Source of the DNA: Sphingomonadaceae bacterium
GTDB taxonomy: Bacteria; Pseudomonadota; Alphaproteobacteria; Sphingomonadales; Sphingomonadaceae
Assembly (NCBI GenBank): GCA_025359425.1
Contig: JANYGC010000114.1
Span: 38,011 to 102,010, forward strand
Reading direction: 5' to 3'
DNA: 64,000 nt
Shown: positions 16,747-27,325 of the stretch, piece by piece
Position numbering within the stretch: the first letter of the stretch is position 1
Layout: each line of letters opens with the position of its first letter
Notes under the pieces: model-generated
The model's input: only the letters and a program-made list of their open reading frames with translations
Databases searched by the model: none
Told to the model about the DNA's origin: nothing
Made by a program: the position numbers and the translations under genes

Positions 16747-19137
16747 ATGCCCAGTTTCGCCCAGAGCCTTGAAAAGACGCTGCACGCCGCGCTCGCCAAT
16801 GCGTCCGAGCGCAGTCACGAGTATGCGACGCTGGAGCACCTGCTGCTCGCGCTGATCGACGATCCCGATGCGATGCTGGTGATGGAAGCCTGCGGAGTTG
16901 ATCTTGCCGAACTGGGTGAGGTGGTGAAGCAGTATCTCGACCAGGAATACCAGTCACTCAAAACGCAGGAGAAGGGCGATCCTTCGCCCACCGCGGGGTT
17001 CCAGCGGGTGATCCAGCGCGCCATCCTGCATGTGCAATCGTCGGGCAAGGATACCGTGACCGGCGCCAACGTGCTGGTCGCGCTGTTCTCCGAGCGTGAC
17101 AGCTATGCGGTCTATTTCCTCCAGCAGCAGGACATGACCCGGCTCGACGCGGTGAGCTATATCAGCCACGGGATCGGCAAGGGCGGCAAGCGAATCGAGG
17201 ATCGCACCCCCAAGGGGATCGAGGCCGAAACCCCGCAGGCCGAGGAAAAGACCGCGAGCAAGGACAGCAAGAAAGATTCCGCGCTCGACCAGTTCTGCGT
17301 CAACCTCAACGAGAAGGCGCTGGCCGGCAAGATCGATCCGCTGATCGGGCGCGGTCCCGAGGTCGATCGCACGATCCAGATCCTGTGCCGCCGATCGAAG
17401 AACAACCCGCTCTATGTCGGCGACCCTGGCGTCGGCAAAACCGCCATCGCCGAGGGCCTCGCGCGCAAGATCATCGAAGGCGATGTCCCCGAGGTGCTGA
17501 CGGCTGCGGTGATCTATTCGCTCGACATGGGCGCGCTGCTCGCCGGCACGCGCTATCGCGGCGATTTTGAGGAGCGGCTCAAGCAGGTCGTCAGCGAGCT
17601 TGAGAAGATGCCCGACGCGGTGCTGTTCATCGACGAGATCCACACCGTGATCGGTGCGGGGGCGACCAGCGGCGGGGCGATGGATGCCTCCAACCTGCTT
17701 AAACCTGCGCTGAGCGGCGGGACGATCCGCTGCATCGGCTCGACCACCTACAAGGAATTCCGCAACCACTTCGAAAAGGACCGCGCACTGCTGCGCCGGT
17801 TCCAGAAGATCGACGTCAACGAACCCACGGTCGAAGACACGATCAAGATCCTCAAGGGGCTGCGCAGCGCCTTCGAGGAACACCACAAGGTCAAGTACAC
17901 CCCCGAGGCGATCAAGACCGCGGTCGAACTATCGGCGCGCTACATCAACGACCGCAAGTTACCCGACAAGGCGATCGACGTGATCGACGAGGTCGGCGCC
18001 ATGCAGATGCTGGTGCCGCCAAGCAAGCGCAAGAAGATCATCACCGCGCGCGAGATCGAGATGGTGATCGCCACGATGGCGCGAATTCCGCCCAAATCGG
18101 TATCGTCGGATGACCGCCAGGCGCTCGAACATCTCAGCCGCGACCTGAAACGGGTCGTGTTCGGACAGGACCAGGCAATCGAAGTCCTGGCGAGCGCAAT
18201 GAAGCTCAGCCGGGCCGGGCTGCGCGATCCCGAAAAGCCGATCGGCTCGTTCCTGTTTTCGGGCCCCACTGGTGTCGGCAAGACCGAGGTCGCCAAACAG
18301 CTTGCCAGCATCATGGGGATCCCGATCCAGCGCTTCGATATGTCCGAGTACATGGAACGCCATTCGGTCAGCCGGCTGATCGGCGCGCCTCCGGGCTATG
18401 TCGGCTACGATCAGGGCGGCTTGCTCACCGATGCGATCGATCAGCAGCCGCACTGCGTGCTGCTGCTCGACGAGATCGAGAAGGCCCACCCCGACCTGTT
18501 CAATATCCTGTTGCAGGTGATGGACAACGGGCGGTTGACCGATCACCACGGCAAAACGGTCGATTTCCGCAACGTCGTGCTGATCATGACCACCAATGCC
18601 GGGGCGAGCGACATGGCGCGAAATGGCATCGGCTTCGGCGACGTATCGAAGGCCGATGCCGGCGACGAGGCGGTCAAGCGCATGTTCAGTCCCGAATTCC
18701 GCAACCGGCTCGATGCGATCGTGCCGTTCGCTTACCTTGGCACCGAGGTGATCGCGCGGGTGGTCGAGAAGTTCGTGCTCCAGCTCGAACTGCAGCTGGC
18801 CGACCAGAATGTCCACATCCAGTTCGACAGCGATGCCCGCGAATGGCTGGGCGCGCGCGGCTATGACAGGATGTTCGGCGCACGGCCGATGGCGCGGCTG
18901 ATCCAGGACAAGGTCAAGCAACCACTTGCCGAAGAGCTGCTGTTCGGCAAGCTGCGCCACGGCGGCGAGGTGCATGTTTCAGTCAAGGACGGCGGGCTGT
19001 CGTTCGAGCTGGCCCCGGCCCCGCCGAAACTCGATCGCAAAGCCAAGAAGGCCGTTGCCGATGCGGCGGCGGAAAAGGCCAAACCAAAGCGCAAGCCCAA
19101 AGCTGCGCCCGAGACGAGCGGCGATAGCAGCGAATAA
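16747..19137 (+). CDS. clpA: ATP-dependent Clp protease ATP-binding subunit ClpA
   Basis: ClpA is the AAA+ unfoldase that feeds substrates to ClpP. The 796 residues show the N-terminal Clp-N repeat domain (1-150; [14 protein letters not shown]), AAA domain 1 with Walker A GDPGVGKT near residue 225, AAA domain 2 with GPTGVGKT near 506, the ClpP-binding region and a C-terminal extension rich in Lys, Ala and Pro (last about 40 residues). The absence of the ClpB-type middle coiled coil and the total length identify ClpA. The adaptor gene clpS, commonly adjacent, is not next to it here. The start ATG lacks a strong ribosome site. Confidence 0.96.
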   Translation: MPSFAQSLEKTLHAALANASERSHEYATLEHLLLALIDDPDAMLVMEACGVDLAELGEVVKQYLDQEYQSLKTQEKGDPSPTAGFQRVIQRAILHVQSSGKDTVTGANVLVALFSERDSYAVYFLQQQDMTRLDAVSYISHGIGKGGKRIEDRTPKGIEAETPQAEEKTASKDSKKDSALDQFCVNLNEKALAGKIDPLIGRGPEVDRTIQILCRRSKNNPLYVGDPGVGKTAIAEGLARKIIEGDVPEVLTAAVIYSLDMGALLAGTRYRGDFEERLKQVVSELEKMPDAVLFIDEIHTVIGAGATSGGAMDASNLLKPALSGGTIRCIGSTTYKEFRNHFEKDRALLRRFQKIDVNEPTVEDTIKILKGLRSAFEEHHKVKYTPEAIKTAVELSARYINDRKLPDKAIDVIDEVGAMQMLVPPSKRKKIITAREIEMVIATMARIPPKSVSSDDRQALEHLSRDLKRVVFGQDQAIEVLASAMKLSRAGLRDPEKPIGSFLFSGPTGVGKTEVAKQLASIMGIPIQRFDMSEYMERHSVSRLIGAPPGYVGYDQGGLLTDAIDQQPHCVLLLDEIEKAHPDLFNILLQVMDNGRLTDHHGKTVDFRNVVLIMTTNAGASDMARNGIGFGDVSKADAGDEAVKRMFSPEFRNRLDAIVPFAYLGTEVIARVVEKFVLQLELQLADQNVHIQFDSDAREWLGARGYDRMFGARPMARLIQDKVKQPLAEELLFGKLRHGGEVHVSVKDGGLSFELAPAPPKLDRKAKKAVADAAAEKAKPKRKPKAAPETSGDSSE

Positions 19138-19178
19138 CATTTGGCTCGCGGCCTGAATGCGCGTCTAGGATCCAGGCC

Positions 19179-20414
19179 GTGAAGCCCAAACTGCTTACCA
19201 CCCTTCCTGAGACTACCCCGGCAGTGCTTGGCGCGGACTTGCTTGCCGGGTTGACCGTGGCGATGGTCGCGATCCCGCTGAGCATCGCGATTGCGATTGC
19301 TTCGGGCGCACCGCCCGCGACCGGGCTGATCACCGCAATCATCGGCGGTTTTCTGATCTCGCTGCTGGGCGGCAGCCGGGTTCAGATCGGCGGCCCAACC
19401 GGGGCCTTCATTGTCGTCGTCTATGGGGTAATTGCTGCCCACGGATACGACGGCCTGGTGCTGGCCACGCTGTTGGCAGGCGCAATCCTGCTACTGGGCG
19501 GCGTGCTGCGCGCGGGCAACCTGATTGCCCATGTCCCAGAGGCAGTGGTCAACGGCTTCACCATCGGCATCGCCTTGATCATAGCCGCCAGCCAGATCAA
19601 TGACCTGCTGGGGCTCGGTATGGCAAAAGTCCCTGCCGATTTCATTGAAAAGGTGCCTGCACTGTGGGCCGCCCGCGGAAACGCAAACTGGTCTGCGCTG
19701 GCGCTGGGGCTCGCAACGCTGTTGGGCATTGTCGCGCTGCGGCGGGCATTTCCGCGCTGGCCCGGGTTGATCGCCGCGATGGCTCTGGCCTCACTGGCGG
19801 TGGTGCTGTGGCACTTGCCGGTCGATACGGTCCAGTCGCGCTATGGCGAATTGCCCAGCCATCTGCCGCTTCCCGCGTTGCCCGCAATGTCCGCCGCGCG
19901 GCTGCTGGAACTGCTCCCTTCAGCGCTGACGATCGCCTTCCTCGCCGCAATCGAATCGCTACTTTCGGCGATGGTCGCCGACCGCATGATCGAAAGCCGC
20001 CACCGCCCCAATGCCGAACTGCTGGCGCAGGGCGCCGCCAATATCGGCTCGGCGCTGTTTGGCGGACTGCCGGCGACCGGCGCCATCGCCCGGACCGCAA
20101 CCAATGTGCGCGCCGGCGGCAAGACCCCGCTCGCCGGGATATTCCACGCGCTGATCATCCTGCTGGTGATGCTGCTCGCCGCACCGCTCGCAGGTTACCT
20201 GGCGATGCCCGCACTGGCCGCGCTGCTGCTGGTCACCGCCTGGAACATGAGCGAGCCGGACAAGTGGCGCGGGTACTGGCGGACCCCGGTTAGCGAGCGG
20301 GCTTTGCTGCTGGTCACGTTGCTGCTCACCGTGCTGACCAGCCTCACTATCGCAATCGGCGTGGGTGTCGCGCTGGGGCTGGCCCTGCGCGGCTGGGAGA
20401 GGTGGCAGCGCTAA
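19179..20414 (+). CDS. SulP family anion transporter lacking a STAS domain
   Basis: Inner-membrane SLC26/SulP permease, family substrates being sulfate, bicarbonate or dicarboxylates. 411 residues, almost all transmembrane helix: GADLLAGLTVAMVAIPLSIA (the SulP opening), SRVQIGGPTGAF (substrate-site helix), a second half with LLSAMVADRMIESRHRPNAEL. It ends right after the last helix (GVGVALGLALRGWERWQR); the usual C-terminal STAS domain of about 120 residues is absent. Start is GTG at 19179. Its stop overlaps the opposing DUF167 reading frame by 4 bases. Near a gamma carbonic anhydrase-like gene, so a bicarbonate role is possible but unproven. Confidence 0.9.
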   Translation: MKPKLLTTLPETTPAVLGADLLAGLTVAMVAIPLSIAIAIASGAPPATGLITAIIGGFLISLLGGSRVQIGGPTGAFIVVVYGVIAAHGYDGLVLATLLAGAILLLGGVLRAGNLIAHVPEAVVNGFTIGIALIIAASQINDLLGLGMAKVPADFIEKVPALWAARGNANWSALALGLATLLGIVALRRAFPRWPGLIAAMALASLAVVLWHLPVDTVQSRYGELPSHLPLPALPAMSAARLLELLPSALTIAFLAAIESLLSAMVADRMIESRHRPNAELLAQGAANIGSALFGGLPATGAIARTATNVRAGGKTPLAGIFHALIILLVMLLAAPLAGYLAMPALAALLLVTAWNMSEPDKWRGYWRTPVSERALLLVTLLLTVLTSLTIAIGVGVALGLALRGWERWQR

Positions 20415-20690
20415 TCCAGCTGTACCAGCTTGTCCCGCGCGCTCGCACCGCGCAGGAGGCTAAGCCGCGACGGCGCCGTGCCAAGCGCCTGCGCCACCAG
20501 TTCGAGCACCGCCTTGTTCGCCGCACCTTCGTCCGGCTTGGCGCGCACCCTGACCAGCACCACGCCCTGCCCCCAATTCGATCCCCTCGCTGTGCGCGCC
20601 CGGCGTTACCCGCAGCGCCAACCTCCCGTGCGAATCGGCTAGTGTGCGGATTGCGGCGGCGGGCGGAAATTCAACTTTCGGCCGAGCCAT
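20411..20690 (-). pseudogene. DUF167 (YggU-like) gene broken by a +1 frameshift
   Basis: Starting at ATG 20690 the frame encodes MARPKVEFPPAAA...LALRVTPGAHSEGIELG, a DUF167 N-terminus. At a run of five C (20570-20574; five G on the coding strand) the frame shifts; removing one base restores VVLVRVRAKPDEGAANKAV, LELVAQALGTAPSRLSLLRG and ASARDKLVQLD to a stop at 20411-20413, a textbook DUF167 C-terminus. As given, the frame instead runs into Gly/Arg-rich nonsense. The intact product would be about 92 residues. Either a real homopolymer frameshift or a one-base assembly error. DUF167 proteins are small, widely conserved, of unknown function. Last gene after the gamma carbonic anhydrase. Confidence 0.85.
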
Positions 20691-21240
20691 CAAACAGCGC
20701 CCGATGATGCCGCCCGTTCTCGACATAATGCGCCGTACCGATCCGCATCCCGACAATCGCCATCTCGTCGAGTTCACGCATGAACCGCGCTGGCCGGCCG
20801 CCCCACAGCTGACGCGGAGGAATAACCTTGCCCTCGGTCAGCATCGCTCCGGCAGCGAGCATCGCATCGCTGCCGATCCGCGCTTTGTTCATCACCACCG
20901 CGCCGAGTCCGACGAAGGCGCGATCCTCAAGCACGCAGCCATGGACCATTGCCAGGTGGCCGATCAGTACATCCTCTCCGATTAGCAGCGGTGAGCCGTC
21001 AGGATCGCCCGGACGCGGCGGGTCGCAGTGCAACACCGAACCGTCCTGAACATTGCTGCGCGCGCCGATCACGATCCGGGTCACGTCGCCGCGCAGCACG
21101 CAATTGTACCAGATCGACGCATCCGGCCCGATCTCGACATCGCCGATGATCCGGCAGCCCGGCGCGATGAAGGCGCTGTCGTGAATGCGCGGCGCTTTGC
21201 CGTGGATGGCAACGATGGTGGTGTCAGGACGGTGGGTCAT
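20671..21240 (-). CDS. gamma carbonic anhydrase family protein
   Basis: A left-handed beta-helix trimer protein of the gamma carbonic anhydrase/YrdA class. 189 residues with hexapeptide repeats throughout (IGPDASIWYNCVLRGD, VLIGHLAMVHGC, FVGLGAVVMN). Metal-ligand histidines are present in SVLHCD and in GHLAMVHGC, the usual three-His set. Whether it hydrates CO2 cannot be told; many members are inactive or form respiratory complex I subunits. The start overlaps the stop of the preceding gene (TGATG, 21238-21242). Confidence 0.9.
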   Translation of the reverse strand: MTHRPDTTIVAIHGKAPRIHDSAFIAPGCRIIGDVEIGPDASIWYNCVLRGDVTRIVIGARSNVQDGSVLHCDPPRPGDPDGSPLLIGEDVLIGHLAMVHGCVLEDRAFVGLGAVVMNKARIGSDAMLAAGAMLTEGKVIPPRQLWGGRPARFMRELDEMAIVGMRIGTAHYVENGRHHRALFDGSAES

Positions 21241-23459
21241 CAGCGCATTCCCAGAAAGTTGTGCCAGGTTACATAGGGCAAGAACGAGGCATAGTCATCG
21301 CGCCACACGGCTGGCGCAGGCGGCCCAAGCGCGCGCCACGGCGCATCGGGATCGAGCGCTTTGATCGCCGCGATCTGCGCCGGATCGCGGCTGACCGCGA
21401 CCCAGCTGGTCGCCCAGTAGTCGGTATCGCGTTGCGGATTATCGTCGCGCAGCGCAGCCGATAGCCCGCGCGCCTTGAGTTCGCCCGCCAGTGCAGGCTC
21501 AAGGTCGATGAAATTGTTCGAGATGTGGACCATCATCACGCCATGCGGGCTGAGTGCATCGAGATAAACCCCGAACGCCTCGTGGGTGAACAGGTGCATC
21601 GGCACAGAATCGGACGAGAACGCATCGATTGCGAGCAGGTCGAAACTGCCGCGCGGGGTCTTGGCCAGTTCGAGCCGGGCATCGCCCAGCGTCACCTTGG
21701 CCTGCGGTGCGCACAGCGGGAGGTAGGTAAAGGTGCCGTTGGTCGAGAGCCGCAGCACCGCCGGATCGATTTCGAAAAAGGTCCACGGCTGGTCGCCTTG
21801 CGCAAAGCAGGCGAGCGTGCCGGTGCCGAGCCCGAGCACACCGATGCGGGCATGCGGCCCCAGCAGTTCGCGCGCATTGCCGAACACGAGTCCCGCCCCC
21901 GAGCCCGGTCCGTAATAGGCCAGCGGCGTGCGGCGGCGCATCGGGTCGGTCGATTGCTCGCCGTGCAGCGTGGTGCCGTGCAGCATCGTGCGCAGCTTGT
22001 CCTTGGGATAGGTCCGCACGGTGTAGACCCCGAAATAGCTGCGGGTGCGCAGCCCCGCGCGCGAATCGACCAGCGTATCGTACCCGCCTTGCGCCAGCAT
22101 GATTGCAGTCAGGAACGATACCGCCGCCCAGCGCCACGGCACGAAAGCCAGCCCGAGCAGCGCCGCCGCCGCACCAAGCGGCCAGCGCAAGGGGCGCGAA
22201 TCGACGTAGAGGTTGGCCTGATGGAGTTGCCAGACAAGCGCCGCGCCGGTGGCCAGCAGCGCGATCAACACGGCGTGGCGCAGTTCCGGTTCGATCTTTG
22301 CGAAGTGCCGCCAATCGGGCAACGCGCCGCGTGGCAAAAGCAGCGCTGCGGCGAGGATCAACAGCGGATATTCCCAAACCCAGTCGAACGCGAGCGGCGC
22401 GACGAGCGCGGTGAACACCCCGCCCAGCGCACCACCGGCCGACATTGCCAGATAAAAAGTGGTCAGTTGCTCAGGCTCGGGGCGCAAATCGTAAAGCCGG
22501 GCGTGGAGCGCGGTGCAGACGAGGAACAGCAGGACCACACTGCACACCAATGGCACCAGACCCATCCAGCCGTATGAGACCATCGCCATCCCGCCGACCG
22601 ACAGCATGCCCACCCAAGCAAGCGCCGAAATGATCCGGGCTGGACCCCGCCGGTCGGCAAAGGCAACCGTGAAGCTCAGCAGGTAAACCCCGAGCGGCAT
22701 CACCCAGAGCAGCGGCATGGCGAAGATATCGGTGGTGAGGTGGGTGGTAGTGGACAGCATTAGTCCCGAGGGAACCGCCGCGAGCACGATCCACATCGCA
22801 GTCCGGCGGCGCGGAATTGGCGCAGATTGTTCTGGTGGTATCATGCTACCGGGCACGGATATTCCCCAGCGGGTTCGCGCGCACAGTGCGATCAGCACCA
22901 AGAGGACCACATAGCCCCCACTCCACAGCCACGCCTGCTGGCGCAGCGCGAGCCATGGCTCGGCGAGCAGCGGATAGGCAATCAGTCCGCCAAAACTCCC
23001 GAGGTTCGACGCCGCATAAAGCGCCCACGGCTGCCCCGCTTGCGGATGCATGGCGTACCAGCGCTGCATCAGCGGGGCTTGAGCCGATACCGCGAAAAAC
23101 ACCGGCCCGACGCTCAAGGCGAGCAGCAGCGGGACCCACCACACCTCGTTCCCCGGCGCGGCCGGAGCCAGATTGGCGAGGCTGACCGGCAGGGTCAGCG
23201 CGGCGAGCGCAAACAGCCCGAAATGGATCGCTGCCTGCCGCCGCACGGGCCAGCGCGACAGCCGGTGCGCGTAGTAATAACCGCCGAGCAGCAGCGCCTG
23301 ATAGACGACCATCGCGCTGTTCCAGACGTTGGGCGCACCGCCGAGCCGGGGCAGCGCCATCCGCGCAACCATCGGCTGGACCAGAAACAACAGGAAGCTG
23401 CCGGTCAGGATCGTGACGGCGAACAGCGTGCGCGCCGGGCGGCTGGCAGAAGCGTTCAC
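21240..23459 (-). CDS. membrane-fused spermidine synthase-like protein
   Basis: 739 residues in two parts. Residues 1 to about 440 hold many transmembrane helices (LFAVTILTGSFLLFLVQPMVARMALPRLGG opening), resembling a MFS-like half. The C-terminal part (about 480-739) is a spermidine-synthase-like methyltransferase fold: VLGLGTGTLACFAQGD binding loop, FFEIDPAVLRLS, then DLLAIDAFSSDSVPMHLFT. True polyamine synthases carry a gatekeeping Asp-Asp-Glu set that is not obvious here, so substrate is unknown. GTG at 23459 overlaps the preceding GNAT stop (GTGA). The longer upstream frame lies inside the GNAT gene. Confidence 0.88.
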   Translation of the reverse strand: MNASASRPARTLFAVTILTGSFLLFLVQPMVARMALPRLGGAPNVWNSAMVVYQALLLGGYYYAHRLSRWPVRRQAAIHFGLFALAALTLPVSLANLAPAAPGNEVWWVPLLLALSVGPVFFAVSAQAPLMQRWYAMHPQAGQPWALYAASNLGSFGGLIAYPLLAEPWLALRQQAWLWSGGYVVLLVLIALCARTRWGISVPGSMIPPEQSAPIPRRRTAMWIVLAAVPSGLMLSTTTHLTTDIFAMPLLWVMPLGVYLLSFTVAFADRRGPARIISALAWVGMLSVGGMAMVSYGWMGLVPLVCSVVLLFLVCTALHARLYDLRPEPEQLTTFYLAMSAGGALGGVFTALVAPLAFDWVWEYPLLILAAALLLPRGALPDWRHFAKIEPELRHAVLIALLATGAALVWQLHQANLYVDSRPLRWPLGAAAALLGLAFVPWRWAAVSFLTAIMLAQGGYDTLVDSRAGLRTRSYFGVYTVRTYPKDKLRTMLHGTTLHGEQSTDPMRRRTPLAYYGPGSGAGLVFGNARELLGPHARIGVLGLGTGTLACFAQGDQPWTFFEIDPAVLRLSTNGTFTYLPLCAPQAKVTLGDARLELAKTPRGSFDLLAIDAFSSDSVPMHLFTHEAFGVYLDALSPHGVMMVHISNNFIDLEPALAGELKARGLSAALRDDNPQRDTDYWATSWVAVSRDPAQIAAIKALDPDAPWRALGPPAPAVWRDDYASFLPYVTWHNFLGMR

Positions 23460-24006
23460 CGCGCCGCCCATTCGCTGCGGGAAATGGCGTAGGTGACATG
23501 CGGGCAAAGCGGATCGCCCATTGCAATTCGCGGGTGATCGAAATCGAGTTCGGGCTGGTACTGCATCCCGAGCCGCTCCATCACCGCGCGGCTGCGGGTG
23601 TTGCCCGTGCTGGTGATCGCCCAAGCCGAGTCGTCCGCAAGTTTAGCGAACAGCCAGCCGATACTGGCTCGGGCGGCCTCGCTGGCAAAGCCGTGGCCCC
23701 AGGCATGATGCGCCAGCCGCCAGCCGATTTCGGCCTTGCCCGCAACCGGCCCGGCATCGCCGCGGATAATCCCGCACCACCCGATCAGGGCAGCATCGCT
23801 GCGCCGCTCGAGCGCCCAGAAGGTATGGCCGTGCATTGCTTCGATTGCTTCGACCCGATCGAGCAGGGCGGCGCTCGCCGCGCGGTCCATCACCGGGCCG
23901 AGCGTCGCCATCACGCGCGGATCGGCGCAGATCACGGCGAAGGGCGCGCGATCCTCGCCCCGCCACGAGCGCAGGACCAGCCGTTCGGTTTCGACGACCG
24001 TATCGT

Positions 24007-24010
<4 letters not shown>
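23456..24010 (-). CDS. GNAT family N-acetyltransferase (RimJ/RimL type)
   Basis: 184 residues of the RimJ/RimL-like acetyltransferase family: LVLRSWRGEDRAPFAVICADP opening, the WALERRSDAALIGWCGI beta strands, acetyl-CoA motif in IGWRLAHHAWGHGFASEAARASIGW and ITSTGNTRSRAVMERLGMQ near residues 140-155. Targets are often ribosomal protein N-termini or small molecules; not predictable here. Overlaps the next GNAT gene by 4 bases (ATGA, 24007-24010) and the spermidine-synthase-like gene by 4. The two adjacent GNATs look like an old tandem duplication. Confidence 0.9.
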
Positions 24011-25559
<1,549 letters not shown>

Positions 25560-25587
25560 CTAGTGCCCGGCTCACGGCGGCGCAACT

Positions 25588-27153
25588 CTACCCGCCGAGC
25601 CGGTCGATCTCGCGCCGCGCCGTGGGGCCGATGCTGGCCTGGCGCGGGGCCAGACTGGTCGCGGCAGCGCCCGCCTTGACCGTCTTCAATTGTGCCAGCC
25701 GCGCCTTGTAAGCGGCGAGCTCTGCTGGATCGACCTGGTTGGTCACGGTGAAACTGACCGACATCGGATTGACCGGCGCGCCGCCTTTGTAGAGTTCGTA
25801 ATGGAGGTGCGGTCCGGTCGAAACCCCGGTCGAGCCGACATAGCCGATGACCTGCCCGGCCTGGACATGGCTGCCGGGCGAAACCGCAATCCGGCTCATG
25901 TGGCCGTAGCCGGTGCCAAACCCGCCGCCGTGCGCGAGCCTGACGTAATTGCCGTGCCCGCCGTGCCACCCGGCAAACGCTACGGTGCCGTCGCTGACCG
26001 CATAGATCGGCGAGCCGTAAGCCGCGCCAAAATCGATCCCGGCGTGGAGCCGCGAATAGCCCAGGATCGGATGGCGGCGCATTCCGAAGCCCGAAGTAAT
26101 GTGCCCGCCGATCACCGGCATGATCAAGCCGGTGCGCTGCTGGCCCATCCCCGATGCTTCGAAGTACTGGCCATCCTTGCCCCAGCGCAGCAGCTGCGCC
26201 TGGGCATGACCATCGCGTTCGAGCCCGGCATAAAGCAGCTCGCCGACCTGGGACCCCCCGCTTGCCGCGCGGCGATAGGCAATGATGATATCAAAAGTGT
26301 CGCCCGGCGCGATCGCGGTATCTATGCTGAGGTGCTGGTCAAGCGCTTCGAGATACTGCTGGATCGCCTCGATCGGCGCTCCCGCCGCGCGTGCCGACAG
26401 ATAGACGCTGGTGCCCACGGTGCCGCGGATCCGCAGCGGGGTGGTGTCGACCGCAATTGCCTGCTGCTGCAAGTGGAGCTCGCCGCCGCTGCGCGCGACA
26501 GACAAGTCGAGATCGAACCGCGCGCGGAAGGCAAGCTGCTCAAGCAGCCGTGCGCCGCCGGCCTGGCTGCCGAGCGTGATGTCGAACTGGGTGCCCGGCG
26601 CAATCTGTCCCGCCGGGATAACCGCGCTCACCAAGCGGTTGACTGCCGCAGTGTCGGTCCCGTTCAGGCCGGCGCGGGCGAGCATGCGATCGAGACTGTC
26701 GCCTTGGCCGAGCGTGGCGGTGAACTGGACCGAGCTGCGCTGCGGCATCCCGGCGGCGCGGACCAGTTGCGCGGTTGGCGCCATGTGGCGCCCACTGTCT
26801 CCGCCCAGCGCCAGCGGCTGGATCATCTGGCTGCGAAATTCATCGCGCGCGTTCGAATCGAGCGGCATCGCGGGCGGCGCCGCAAGCGCGCCGGTATCTG
26901 GCCACAGCGACATTGCCGCGAGCATCAGGCCGAGCAGCGTTGCGACACCGCGGAACCAGCGGCGCGTCCCGATCGCTTCGGCAAGATCGGGCGCCCAATC
27001 GACCCCGGCAAGGTCGATTGCCTTGATGCGGATGAGCAGCGTGCCGAATGACCGGCTTCCCTTGGCATTTCCGGGTGCAGCGGGCGCGCTTGCAGGCACC
27101 ACTGCGAGCGGTGCGGCTTGCCCGAATCCGGTAAATTCGCGCGGCTTGAACAC
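25588..27153 (-). CDS. M23 family metallopeptidase with OapA-like middle region
   Basis: 521 residues: cytoplasmic N-terminal part (1-70), one transmembrane segment near 70-92 (GVATLLGLMLAAMSLW), a periplasmic region with TLGQGDSLDRMLARAGL (LysM/OapA-like, about 145-165) and a C-terminal LytM domain with intact zinc site: HAGIDF, YGHMSR and HLHYEL. It most resembles the YebA/MepM class of DD-endopeptidases that cut peptide cross-links. Divergent from the helicase gene, 172 bases apart. It is the third LytM-type gene in the window and the second with an intact site. Confidence 0.93.
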   Translation of the reverse strand: MFKPREFTGFGQAAPLAVVPASAPAAPGNAKGSRSFGTLLIRIKAIDLAGVDWAPDLAEAIGTRRWFRGVATLLGLMLAAMSLWPDTGALAAPPAMPLDSNARDEFRSQMIQPLALGGDSGRHMAPTAQLVRAAGMPQRSSVQFTATLGQGDSLDRMLARAGLNGTDTAAVNRLVSAVIPAGQIAPGTQFDITLGSQAGGARLLEQLAFRARFDLDLSVARSGGELHLQQQAIAVDTTPLRIRGTVGTSVYLSARAAGAPIEAIQQYLEALDQHLSIDTAIAPGDTFDIIIAYRRAASGGSQVGELLYAGLERDGHAQAQLLRWGKDGQYFEASGMGQQRTGLIMPVIGGHITSGFGMRRHPILGYSRLHAGIDFGAAYGSPIYAVSDGTVAFAGWHGGHGNYVRLAHGGGFGTGYGHMSRIAVSPGSHVQAGQVIGYVGSTGVSTGPHLHYELYKGGAPVNPMSVSFTVTNQVDPAELAAYKARLAQLKTVKAGAAATSLAPRQASIGPTARREIDRLGG

Positions 27154-27325
27154 CCGGCACCCCCTGCGCGCGGAACACTGCCCGCCTCGAGCGGTTTTCC
27201 TGCACCAAGGGTGGTTAATCCTAGCCTAAGGCCCGCAGAATATTTGCGCCGGGCACGCCGGTTGGGGGATGACGCACTGGCCCGGGTTGCGAGGGTGCGA
27301 GCGGAGTGCCACACACTGCCGGGTC

